From: Myxococcales bacterium | Lineage (GTDB): Bacteria > Myxococcota_A > Polyangia > Palsa-1104 > JAEUJZ01 | Reading direction: 5' to 3' | NCBI GenBank assembly: GCA_016794465.1 | Contig: JAEUKA010000065.1 | Span: 1 to 64,000 of the forward strand | DNA length: 64,000 bases | Part shown: one piece after another, positions 26,808 through 34,813 of the stretch | Layout of the letters: each line of letters starts with the position of its first letter | How positions within the stretch are numbered: the stretch's first letter is position 1 | Translations under genes and position numbers: made by a program | The notes under the pieces: model-generated | Database searches by the model: none | The model's input: only the letters and a program-made list of their open reading frames with translations | Told to the model about the DNA's origin: nothing

Positions 26808-27903
26808 GCGGACTCTCCTCGCGTACTGGCAGACGCGGTACTTGCGGCATCTCAAACGACGGATAGTAGCGCCACGCCGCCGGATTGAGCTGTAGGTTCT
26901 CTTCCATGCCGCGCTGCGGATCGAGAAGCTCTTTGCCTTGAAAGTGGCGATCGATCAGTCGCTTCATCGCCAGCAGCCGATACGTCGCTTCTGCCATGCC
27001 CGCCACGTCGCCCAGCAGCGCCCGCAGATACTCCCACAGAGTCGGTTCCTGCTCTAGCCACTTGGACTCATAGCCGTAGCGGAGCATCAGGACTCTGTTG
27101 ATTTTTTCGATCAAACGGAGCCAAGCAGGGCTAAGGGGCTCGCTGCCTTCACTGCCACTGTCTTTCTGATTGGGACGCAGACTCTTCGCTTTCACAAACC
27201 ACGGCAGCGCCGGTACGTCATCGACCTGCGATCGGTGGACGTGCTCCAGCACTGCGTCGTCCCACGGCTCGCCAATGAAGTGGAGGATCGACTGCATGGT
27301 GCGGCGCGGATCTTCGCTCAGGTCTTCCAGCCGGACTTCGAGAATGCGGTCCAGATACGGCTCGATGTGCGCAAACTGCACGCGACACAGATAGGTATTC
27401 AGCAGCACGCTGCTGGTCCCAAAGGGCATCCGATTGAACGACTCCACCGTCGGACGCGGATCGCGCATGATGCACACCACCCGCGCGTCTGGGAAGTCAG
27501 CAAAGATGCGCGGCAGGTTGTGGGTATCGAGCGGATTTTTTTCACCGTAGCGCGCTTTGCCTTGCTGCGCGGCTTTGGCACGCATGATCACCTGAAAGAT
27601 CTCTGCGGCCCGATCGAGGGTCAGTCCCGTCGGCAGCAAGTCGCGAACCTGCTGTGGATCAAGGTGCAGAAAGGCATAGGAGTACGTCTGAAAATATCGC
27701 TCCAGCCAGTCGTGCGCAGAGATTCGTTTCGGAGCATGACGCAGGTAGCTATAAAATCCGGCCTCGTGTGAGATGTAGATGCGTGGGTGGGCGTTGAGCA
27801 TCTGCCGCAGCAAGGTCGTCCCCGAGCGCCCGGTCCCAATCACGAAGATGGGCGACTGATCGGGGCTCTCAATCGGGCGGTGAGAGAGTTGCGGTTCCAG
27901 CAT
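26782..27903 (-). CDS. Sulfotransferase family protein
   Basis: This 373-aa cytoplasmic enzyme probably transfers sulfate from PAPS to a hydroxyl or amine acceptor. The 5'-phosphosulfate-binding loop IGTGRSGTTLLRQML lies at about residues 20-34. The 3'-phosphate-binding segment is VVCIMRDPRPTVESFNRMP, and LEVRLEDLSEDPRRTMQSIL is the usual later motif. The frame is open for 33 more codons upstream, but the ATG at 27903 fits a promoter placed 6 nt before it. The gene diverges from a FAD-dependent oxidoreductase. The acceptor is unknown. Confidence 0.85.
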   Translation of the reverse strand: MLEPQLSHRPIESPDQSPIFVIGTGRSGTTLLRQMLNAHPRIYISHEAGFYSYLRHAPKRISAHDWLERYFQTYSYAFLHLDPQQVRDLLPTGLTLDRAAEIFQVIMRAKAAQQGKARYGEKNPLDTHNLPRIFADFPDARVVCIMRDPRPTVESFNRMPFGTSSVLLNTYLCRVQFAHIEPYLDRILEVRLEDLSEDPRRTMQSILHFIGEPWDDAVLEHVHRSQVDDVPALPWFVKAKSLRPNQKDSGSEGSEPLSPAWLRLIEKINRVLMLRYGYESKWLEQEPTLWEYLRALLGDVAGMAEATYRLLAMKRLIDRHFQGKELLDPQRGMEENLQLNPAAWRYYPSFEMPQVPRLPVREESPLSLRLPPA

Positions 27904-27909
27904 GGCGAC

Positions 27910-27939
27910 ACCATATGCCGAGCAGAGTGTCGCGAACAA
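27910..27939 (-). promoter_or_regulatory. Leaderless promoter of the sulfotransferase gene
   Basis: On the minus strand TTGTTC (27939-27934) is followed after 18 bp by TATGGT (27915-27910). Six nt later is the ATG at 27903, so the transcript should begin at the start codon. Confidence 0.5.
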
Positions 27940-27990
27940 AAAAACTGTGCAGGACAAGTGGGCCTGGCTTGTGCTTTGAATGCAGACAGA

Positions 27991-29412
27991 ATGTTGCCTC
28001 ACAGCCCTTCACACGTTGCAATCCTTGGCGGTGGATACTCTGGACTGATGACGCTGTATCACCTGATCCGGGGCGGCCTTCCGGGGGACTCCTTTCGGGT
28101 GTTCGAGCCGCGTGCCCAGCTGGGTCGGGGACTGGCGTACGGCACCGACAATCCGCTGCATCTTCTCAATGTCCCGGCCTGTGGAATGAGCGCACTGCCC
28201 GATGATAGTGAGCACTTTGTTCGCTGGCTGGGATCGACGGTGGGTCAGCGCGCAGCGGCAGGGCTGGGACTTCCGAGCTCGTGGCTGGCACGGGACTTTG
28301 TGCCACGCTGTCTGTATGCAGAGTATCTGTCCGATCTGCATCAGCGTGCCTTGGCCGAGGCAGAGTCCAAAGGAATCTCCGTCGAGCATGTCCAGTCTGC
28401 GGTGTCTGAAGTGAGGGTTTCTGCGGACTCCTCCTTTGCGATCCAGACAGCGGCAGGTGAGTCGTATCAGAGCGCGCAGATCGTACTGGCACTTGGCAAT
28501 CATCCGCAGGCCGCGACCTGTGGGAATGACCCAGACGAAGTACTGCGCGAGGTCTGGCACGCGGACTCTGCCACGCTGCGCGATGATCCGGGGCCCATTG
28601 CGATCTTGGGAACCGGACTGACCATGGTTGATACCGTCCTGGCCTTGCGCGGAGTGGGCTATCAGGGACAGATCGTTGCCGTCTCACGCCACGGACTCCT
28701 GCCTCACGTGCATGCGTGTGACGGGGCAGGGGCGACCGTAGCCAAAGAGTCAGCAGCAGCCGAGCTTGCGCAAGTGCCAAATGGCCTCCTTACCTTGCTG
28801 CGCACCCTGCGAAAGGAGTCCATTTCCTGCATGAAGCAGGGACTGTCTTGGCAGGCGGCGGTCGATGCTTGGCGTCCATACTTACCGTTGCTGTGGGCGA
28901 GTCTGTCGATTCGTGATCGCCGCCGCTTTTTTGCGCGTCTGTTTACGATCTGGAATGTGCATCGCCACCGCATGGCACCGTCCGTGGGACAGGTGATGGC
29001 AGACAATCTTCACAGTGGGCGACTGCGGATTCTGGCCGGCTGTCCCAAGATCGCGGTTGAGTCCGGAAGGCACTCCCTTACCGTCGGACATAGAGATGGA
29101 AACGGAGCGGTGCAGCTCTTCCCGACCCAGATCTTTGACTGTCGCGGCATGGGCTACGATGTCACGCGGCTGCCGAGTCCGCTGCTCAAACAGCTCTTGA
29201 GCGCACGGCTGCTGGTACCGCATCAAACCGGCTGGGGGGTCGAGATCGATGCCGACTTTCGCGCGCAAGGAACCGCACAAAGGAGTCCTCTCTTTGTGAT
29301 CGGATCGCTGGCAATCGGGGACCGGCTAGAGACGACGGCAGTGCCGGAGCTGCGTGGTCAAGCGGCCAAGATCGCGGCACGGTGTCTGGCGGTGCGGAGT
29401 GATTCTTTGTGA
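27991..29412 (+). CDS. FAD/NAD(P)-binding oxidoreductase
   Basis: This 473-aa flavoprotein of the FAD-NAD(P)-binding (PF13454-like) group has an N-terminal FAD-binding motif VAILGGGYSGLMTLYHLI. GRGLAYGTDNPLHLLNVPA is the characteristic GxAY...H.LNV segment of this family. A second nucleotide-binding motif is PIAILGTGLTMVDTVLAL. Such proteins are often annotated as hydroxyacylglutathione-like or HI0933-related flavoproteins of unknown substrate. I chose the ATG where homology begins, since upstream codons overlap the divergent sulfotransferase region. The next gene, a methyltransferase, lies 78 bp downstream. Confidence 0.82.
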   Translation: MLPHSPSHVAILGGGYSGLMTLYHLIRGGLPGDSFRVFEPRAQLGRGLAYGTDNPLHLLNVPACGMSALPDDSEHFVRWLGSTVGQRAAAGLGLPSSWLARDFVPRCLYAEYLSDLHQRALAEAESKGISVEHVQSAVSEVRVSADSSFAIQTAAGESYQSAQIVLALGNHPQAATCGNDPDEVLREVWHADSATLRDDPGPIAILGTGLTMVDTVLALRGVGYQGQIVAVSRHGLLPHVHACDGAGATVAKESAAAELAQVPNGLLTLLRTLRKESISCMKQGLSWQAAVDAWRPYLPLLWASLSIRDRRRFFARLFTIWNVHRHRMAPSVGQVMADNLHSGRLRILAGCPKIAVESGRHSLTVGHRDGNGAVQLFPTQIFDCRGMGYDVTRLPSPLLKQLLSARLLVPHQTGWGVEIDADFRAQGTAQRSPLFVIGSLAIGDRLETTAVPELRGQAAKIAARCLAVRSDSL

Positions 29413-29420
29413 ATCGACAA

Positions 29421-29448
29421 TTGCCGTCGGGTCCGCCGCTCTGATACA
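29421..29448 (+). promoter_or_regulatory. Sigma70-like promoter of the methyltransferase gene
   Basis: TTGCCG (29421-29426) and GATACA (29443-29448) are separated by 16 bp. Unlike several neighbours, this gene has a leader of about 36 nt and a GGGAG ribosome binding site. Confidence 0.35.
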
Positions 29449-29490
29449 GAGTGTCTGGGCGCGCAGAGCTGACGATTTTGGGAGACGAAC

Positions 29491-30201
29491 ATGAACGCAA
29501 CGATCGCTGAAAACGAAGCCATCTATGATCGGCTGTGGATGGAAGTACCGCTGGTTCCGCATCAGAGCTGGCCGATCTGGAGTGATCTTCAAGCAGAGCT
29601 GGGACAAGGCGAGCGGGCGCTGGAGCTGGGCGGTGGCACTCTGCCGCGCGTTCCTGTGTCGGGCGGATTCTTCGTCGATCTGTCGCGACCGGCCTTGGGC
29701 AAGCTGGGCGCAGAGGGTGGGAATGTCGTTCGTGCGGGCGGACCACTGCCGTTCTGCGACGCGGCCTTCCAGGTGGTGTGTGCGTTTGAAGTGCTCGAGC
29801 ACATTGTCGATGATGAACAGACAATGGCCGAGATTGCGCGGGTGCTGCGGCCCGGTGGCGCATTCCTGTTCTCTGTTCCCGTCGATCCGGGGCTGTATAC
29901 AGACTTCGATACGGTGTGTGGGCATGTGCGGCGCTACGATGCTGAAACGATGAGGCAGCAGCTTGCCAAGCATGGGCTGGTGATCGAGCGGTGGACGACG
30001 CAGCGCAACAACTTTGGGAAGCTTACGGGGGCGATGGTCGGAGGTGCGCTGCGGGCGCTGCGCTACTTTCCGCGACTGACTGTACGGGTCAAGCGGAAGG
30101 CTGTGATGAACCAGCTCCGGCAGCGCTATGTGTGGCGTACGGACCCAATTTCCGCAAGCCACAGCGATGGTGGACTGATTGCGATTGCACGGCGCAAGTA
30201 A
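29491..30201 (+). CDS. Class I SAM-dependent methyltransferase
   Basis: This is a 236-aa Methyltransf_11-type enzyme. The SAM-binding motif I is ALELGGGTLPRVPVSGGFFVDLS. Motif II/III features follow as LPFCDAAFQVVCAFEVLEHIVDDEQTMAEIARVLRPGGAFLFSVP, in which FEVLEH and LRPGG are standard. The basic C-terminal part (VRVKRKAVMNQLRQRYVWR) could contact a phosphorylated or acidic substrate. The substrate cannot be deduced. It sits downstream of the flavoprotein gene and converges on the CotH lipoprotein gene 33 bp away. Confidence 0.85.
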   Translation: MNATIAENEAIYDRLWMEVPLVPHQSWPIWSDLQAELGQGERALELGGGTLPRVPVSGGFFVDLSRPALGKLGAEGGNVVRAGGPLPFCDAAFQVVCAFEVLEHIVDDEQTMAEIARVLRPGGAFLFSVPVDPGLYTDFDTVCGHVRRYDAETMRQQLAKHGLVIERWTTQRNNFGKLTGAMVGGALRALRYFPRLTVRVKRKAVMNQLRQRYVWRTDPISASHSDGGLIAIARRK

Positions 30202-30234
30202 GCGACTCCAGTGCCGAGCGAGATGCTGGTGCTC

Positions 30235-31497
30235 TTAACGACCGAGCACGCTGCTGATGTACGCAATGCGGGCGGCGATACCGTCTTTGATCTGTTGGCA
30301 GTCCGCATCCATCTGCACGACGGTGCCCACGGCATTCGGATCGGCGGCGACGTGCGGACGGATCTGATTGCACACCGCAGTGACCTCGGCTGGCAGCAAG
30401 CGATAGGGGCCATCCCGCAGCGCGATCAGGGTGTCCTCGAACTCCTTTTTCCACGGCGGAAACTGATAGGCGAGCTGCAGCGTCTTGTTGGGTGCGTTCT
30501 CACTTCCGGCGACACCCCAGAAAGCGTAGAGGTTGGCGTTGGGCGGCGACTCTGGAGTGAGGAATGTGTCGAAATCCCACGGCAGCATGAGGAAGCGCTT
30601 GGTCAGCGGATCGTCGTAATAGTAGAAGTTGGCGCTGCCGTTGGACCAGTTGTCGCTCGTCGGTAGCACTGTCTCCGCTGCGGTCAGGCGCAGCATGGTG
30701 CGGACATCGAGCAGGGACTCGAGCTTTACGAAGAAGGAGGTGTGGTCGCCGATCAGCGGTTCTTTGGCTATCAGATCGTTTAGCGCCCACAGATGACTGT
30801 AGTCACCTGCCGCTTTGTTCGTTTCCAGCACGTAGCCGTCGGAGTAGAGATTCCCATTTGGGTCCTTGAACTGGTACTTGAGGAACTCCTTGTCGATGTG
30901 TTCAAGGTTCATGTACAGGCCGAAGTACACACCGTTCTTGAGAACCCGCGCATGATTGACGCGCGCCGCGTGCAACCCAGCCTGGTGCATGAGCCACAGG
31001 CCGAGGCGATCGCGCACCGGCGCCGCGCTGAACGGGTCGGCCTCCAGGTTGAGACGCCGCAGACCGAGGAAGCGGCCCTTGTCATCCCAGTGGTCGAAGC
31101 TGACGACAAACTGCGGCTTGGGCTCGGAGGCCCAGTTCGTGGGGCGGCCTTTGGATCGGCACGCCGCGTCCGCGAATTTTTCCATTCCGAACGTGAAGCT
31201 GCAGTGTACGTATTCCTTGTTCTTGGCCGTGCGAAAGGTCTGAAACCGCGCCCACTCGACATCCGTGAAAGAGATATCGACTTCGATGACGGAGCGAGTA
31301 TCGAAGAAGGCGCTGCTGGCCTTGGGATACTTGATCGTGAACTCGCCACCCATCGGGTCCGGACCGCTCGGGCCCAGATCGGAAGGCCCCTGGGTCATGG
31401 CCGGGGCAGAGAACTCACCGCCGGTTTCAGGTCCGTCGCAGCCCCCGTAAGGAACCGAGAACAGCACGCCAAAAATGCCAATCGCTACGTTGCGCAT
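30235..31497 (-). CDS. CotH-like kinase family lipoprotein
   Basis: This 420-aa protein has a lipoprotein signal (MRNVAIGIFGVLFSVPYGGC). A CotH domain fills most of the chain: VSFDHWDDKGRFLGLRRLNLEAD, then RVLKNGVYFGLYMNLEHIDKEFLKYQF and later NWSNGSANFYYYDDP plus FLMLPWDFDTFL, whose WDFD is the metal-binding signature. CotH proteins are atypical protein kinases known from spore coats. Secreted bacterial homologues are common in myxobacteria, but their targets are mostly unknown. The start is fixed by GGGAGGGG just upstream of ATG at 31497. Confidence 0.88.
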   Translation of the reverse strand: MRNVAIGIFGVLFSVPYGGCDGPETGGEFSAPAMTQGPSDLGPSGPDPMGGEFTIKYPKASSAFFDTRSVIEVDISFTDVEWARFQTFRTAKNKEYVHCSFTFGMEKFADAACRSKGRPTNWASEPKPQFVVSFDHWDDKGRFLGLRRLNLEADPFSAAPVRDRLGLWLMHQAGLHAARVNHARVLKNGVYFGLYMNLEHIDKEFLKYQFKDPNGNLYSDGYVLETNKAAGDYSHLWALNDLIAKEPLIGDHTSFFVKLESLLDVRTMLRLTAAETVLPTSDNWSNGSANFYYYDDPLTKRFLMLPWDFDTFLTPESPPNANLYAFWGVAGSENAPNKTLQLAYQFPPWKKEFEDTLIALRDGPYRLLPAEVTAVCNQIRPHVAADPNAVGTVVQMDADCQQIKDGIAARIAYISSVLGR

Positions 31498-31802
31498 GTA
31501 CCCCTCCCGCCCCGCAGGGCCTGATGCCCGGAAGTCCTTCCAGACATCAGCAGCCTTCGCAAGGCGCATGCCATCATCGGGACAATTTCGGCCCGCTTCG
31601 CACTCCGCTCATCGACCCTCCCGTCCCTCCTATCCCGAGCGTGGATGTACCGTGCTGATGTGTCACGATGCGCTGATCTGACGCAGCGCAGCCGGCGTTT
31701 TGCACCGCCCTCAGTCGCTCAGGTTTTCTGCATTCCCGGGCGGCTGCTGTACGGCGCAAGTGAGCGATTCCTGATCCACAACCGCCTGCCTCCACGACAG
31801 CA
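31498..31802. other. Intergenic region without a visible gene
   Basis: Divergent intergenic stretch between the CotH gene and the E2-like gene. It holds the CotH ribosome binding site at its left end. I see no conserved coding frame, RNA gene or strong hairpin in it. Confidence 0.5.
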
Positions 31803-31831
31803 TTGTGAGCCACCTGGCAGTTTGATATACG
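31803..31831 (+). promoter_or_regulatory. Leaderless sigma70-like promoter of the E2-like acyltransferase
   Basis: TTGTGA (31803-31808), a 17-bp spacer and TATACG (31826-31831) are followed after 6 nt by the ATG at 31838. No Shine-Dalgarno sequence is present. Confidence 0.55.
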
Positions 31832-31837
31832 GCTGCC

Positions 31838-32644
31838 ATGGATCGCTTCGATCGACAGGACTATGCAGAGCGCTGGCTATCGGACGCCTTTCGAGTCATT
31901 CAAGAAAATCCCCCCGGATTCCTGGTGTATGTGGACATTGAGATGACCCGGGTTCAGGCGCTGATCGCAGAGCTGCGACGCGTCGGGATTCGCGGCTCGT
32001 TTGGGGCGGTGCTGGTGCGTGCGGCGGGACTTGCGCTGGCTCGCAATCCGGATCTGCATCAGCTGCTCTCCGGGAGTCGGCGACTACATCCCGAGCGAGT
32101 GGACATCGGACTGTCTGTTGCCAATGAAGCGGTGGCGGCCCCGGTGATGCGGCTGCTCGATGTGCCCGGCAAGTCTCTTCCGGAGCTGTCTGCAGAGATC
32201 GTACGGCGTGCTCCCGAGGTTCGGGCAGAGGACACCGCGACTTTGGCCAAGCTCCGTCGCTGGGGCTGGCTGATTCCTACTGCGTGGCTGCGGCGCTGGG
32301 TGCTGCGGCGGGTGTTTTCTTCCCTGCGTTTTCGCAAGCTGTTTGGCTCGCTGCAGATCACGATTTTGCCAAGTGTGGATCTGGTGTCATCGGGAGTCCT
32401 CGGATCGACCGCTGTGCTGGGACTGGGGCGGGTGACGGACAGAGTGGTGGTGCGCGATGGCAAGCCGGCGGTGCGTGCGATGGCGACCCTGAGCTGTACC
32501 GGTGATCACAAGGTCTGGGATGGTCAGCGAGTGGGCCGACTCCTCGGTGCGATTGCCCAGATCCTAGAGACAGAGGAGCTGTTTGCGGAGCTTCCCAAGC
32601 ACGACGCTGCCGCCGAGCACCTTGTGGTCAGTCAGGTCGGTTGA
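31838..32644 (+). CDS. Stand-alone 2-oxoacid dehydrogenase E2-type acyltransferase domain
   Basis: This 268-aa protein corresponds to the catalytic core of dihydrolipoamide acyltransferases. It has SFGAVLVRAAGLALARNPDL, DIGLSVANEAVAAPVMRLLD, and near the end TGDHKVWDGQRVGRLLGAI. The last carries the catalytic His and Asp of the HxxxDG motif. It has no lipoyl or subunit-binding domain, and E1 and E3 are not nearby. It is therefore not an ordinary pyruvate or oxoglutarate dehydrogenase component. A stand-alone CoA-dependent acyltransferase is possible. A basic, tryptophan-rich insertion (KLRRWGWLIPTAWLRRWVLRR) may associate with a membrane. Confidence 0.8.
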   Translation: MDRFDRQDYAERWLSDAFRVIQENPPGFLVYVDIEMTRVQALIAELRRVGIRGSFGAVLVRAAGLALARNPDLHQLLSGSRRLHPERVDIGLSVANEAVAAPVMRLLDVPGKSLPELSAEIVRRAPEVRAEDTATLAKLRRWGWLIPTAWLRRWVLRRVFSSLRFRKLFGSLQITILPSVDLVSSGVLGSTAVLGLGRVTDRVVVRDGKPAVRAMATLSCTGDHKVWDGQRVGRLLGAIAQILETEELFAELPKHDAAAEHLVVSQVG

Positions 32645-32651
32645 CAGTCGC

Positions 32652-34541
32652 TTACGGAGCCCGGTGCGTGTGATGGTGACCTGCATGATCATGCGGCACA
32701 TGATCACTCTTCGCATGATCACTCTTCGCATGATCACTCTTCGCATGAGCGTGATGAGAGTGCTCCTCATGGGAATGATCATGATGAGAGTGCTCGTCAT
32801 GGGAATGGTCGTGTTCCAGTCCGCTTCCTGATCCCGGATCGAGGGTGAGCTGGCGAATGAAGCCGCGCGGACCCTGTCTTAGGAACGACGCCACAAACAG
32901 CAGACAGACCAGCACCAGACAAGCTGGGTACACGACTCCGCTGTGATTGTGACCATCGTGAAAGGGAAAGCCAGGCTTGGCTCCGATGATGCGATTGACC
33001 AGGAACCCCAGCAAGATCGTACTGCCTGCAATCACCACTCCGTAGGCGAGTGCGATCCGTCGCCCATGCAGCTTGGCCAGGACTCCGTAGGTGGTCGCGT
33101 TGGTGGCCGGTCCAGTCAGCAGAAACGCAATCGCTGCCCCAGGAGAGATTCCTTTGTGAATCAGTACCGCCACCAGGGGAGTCGCCGAAGATGCACAGAC
33201 ATACATTGGCATTCCGAGCACAGCGAGCAGCGGCACATCCAGACCCGCCGGCAGAGCCGTCACCCACTCAATTCGCAGCAGCGGCTCTAGGGCTGCCGCA
33301 ATCGCCAGACCCAGCACAATCCACGGCCCGGTGTGATCGACAGTCTCGACAAATCCCAGCTGAAGTGCCGCCCGCACGCGCTCTCGTAGGGGGCCTGCGG
33401 AGTGCTCAGGAATCGCAGCGGTGGGAAGCGCTGCCGCAGCCGGTTTCATCAGCTTGCTGACGATCGTGCCGGCACAGACCGCCACCACAAATGCACACAG
33501 AATCCGCGCCACGGTCAGCGGCAGTCCGAGCAGTGGGAAGGACAAAAGGACCGCATCAATTCCCAGCTCTGGACCCGCCACCAAGAACGCCAGCGCCGCT
33601 GCTGAAGGAACTCCGCGCGCGATCAAGCTGCGGTACACCGGCAAGACTCCGCAGGAACAGATCGGCAGCGGCAGTCCGAACACCACCCCCCGAATGGCTT
33701 GAGACAGAGTACTTCCTCGACGCAGCCACGCCACTCCTGAAGAGGGAAGGAAGACCCCGATCACTCCTGCTGCGGCATAGGCAATCAGCAGCGCGGGGGC
33801 ACTCTCTAACGCGAGCAGATACAGCGTCTTGGCCATGCTCGCTTCACCGGCCCGGCTCGTCGGTAACAGCTCACTGTGCTGCACCAGCAGGAGTCCGAGC
33901 GCTGCCAGTCCTCCGATTCCTTCAAACAGCACATACTTGCCGGCGTGACCTTGCTCTTCATGCACCACCACATGCAGAAGCGCTCCCGCCACCAGGCTCT
34001 GAAACACACCCACACCGACGCCACCGAAGTGCTCACTGACCTGGGAAGAGACTCCGTAACCGAGCGCAGTGGTCGCGGCAATCAGCACCAGGCCGGCCAG
34101 ACTCCACGCCGTTCCGAGTCGCCGCAGCAGCCAGAACACCGACAGTCCGATCGGAATCCGGTGCAGCACAATCGCCAGTGGCAACAGGGAATCGGCGCTG
34201 CTCTCTCCTTTTCCCATCCCCAGTGCCAGGCCATCCAGAAACTCATGCAGCGCCACGCCGAGCAGACCCAGCACCACCGCCACGTTGTGCGCCCGTCGTC
34301 CTCCCACATGGTGCATGCGCTCGATCTGTCGCACCGCCAGATACCCGATGATGGCGATCGGGACAGCGGGCCAGCCGGCCACAGAGTACGCATGGGGAAT
34401 CAGCCTTCCCAACACGATTCCCACCACCAGCAACATCACAAAGCTGTCGAGCAGTGCTTTGGCCGCCGCAACCCACTTAAAAGTTCGCTGGAGCAGCGGT
34501 CCCACAAAGAGCGCCAGCGTCGAGATCAGCAGCAGCTTCAT
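32652..34541 (-). CDS. ZIP-like/ArsP-like fused metal permease with His-rich tail
   Basis: This 629-aa polytopic membrane protein has two transporter-like halves. The N-terminal ~220 residues contain ZIP-family metal-site motifs HEFLDGLALGMG (His99, Glu100, Asp103) and LHRIPIGLSV (His127). The C-terminal half is a PF03773-type permease with PICSCGVLPVYRSLIARG (Cys295, Cys297), GPELGIDAVLLSFPLLG and CASSATPLVAVLIHKGISP. The last ~60 residues are His/Asp-rich and presumably bind metal. Related permeases (SO_0444 type) export copper or zinc. The chosen ATG begins the first membrane helix. Direction and metal are inferred. Confidence 0.8.
   Translation of the reverse strand: MKLLLISTLALFVGPLLQRTFKWVAAAKALLDSFVMLLVVGIVLGRLIPHAYSVAGWPAVPIAIIGYLAVRQIERMHHVGGRRAHNVAVVLGLLGVALHEFLDGLALGMGKGESSADSLLPLAIVLHRIPIGLSVFWLLRRLGTAWSLAGLVLIAATTALGYGVSSQVSEHFGGVGVGVFQSLVAGALLHVVVHEEQGHAGKYVLFEGIGGLAALGLLLVQHSELLPTSRAGEASMAKTLYLLALESAPALLIAYAAAGVIGVFLPSSGVAWLRRGSTLSQAIRGVVFGLPLPICSCGVLPVYRSLIARGVPSAAALAFLVAGPELGIDAVLLSFPLLGLPLTVARILCAFVVAVCAGTIVSKLMKPAAAALPTAAIPEHSAGPLRERVRAALQLGFVETVDHTGPWIVLGLAIAAALEPLLRIEWVTALPAGLDVPLLAVLGMPMYVCASSATPLVAVLIHKGISPGAAIAFLLTGPATNATTYGVLAKLHGRRIALAYGVVIAGSTILLGFLVNRIIGAKPGFPFHDGHNHSGVVYPACLVLVCLLFVASFLRQGPRGFIRQLTLDPGSGSGLEHDHSHDEHSHHDHSHEEHSHHAHAKSDHAKSDHAKSDHVPHDHAGHHHTHRAP
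32700..32744. repeat. 15-bp tandem repeat encoding a His-rich tail
   Basis: Three perfect copies of ATGATCACTCTTCGC, read on the minus strand as repeated Ala-Lys-Ser-Asp-His. Flanking degenerate copies continue the His-rich tail of the permease. Confidence 0.9.
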
Positions 34542-34813
34542 CGCGCGCTCTCTGGACTTTGATTCACGGGGATGTGTCTCACGATGGCGAAGAAGGTAAA
34601 TGCAGTGTGCTCGCAATTGCAATCCGATAGCGCGTCGAGCGGCCAGGTCTGCTTGAAGGAACCGATCCGAAGCATTCGCAAACAGACGACTCTGTCATAA
34701 AATGGCACGATAATCTTTTTGGGTGCTGAGCGTGCTCGCGTGGCCTGGCTACGCATGACGTAAGCCTTCAGCCGACTGTTCATCACCGCGCTTGGCATTT
34801 CGGGGGATTCCGC

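Noticed and set aside
34584..34703. Possible small protein in the divergent region before the POT gene
   Set aside because: The 30-40-codon frames on both strands have no ribosome binding site or recognisable composition; the region is better explained as promoter DNA.
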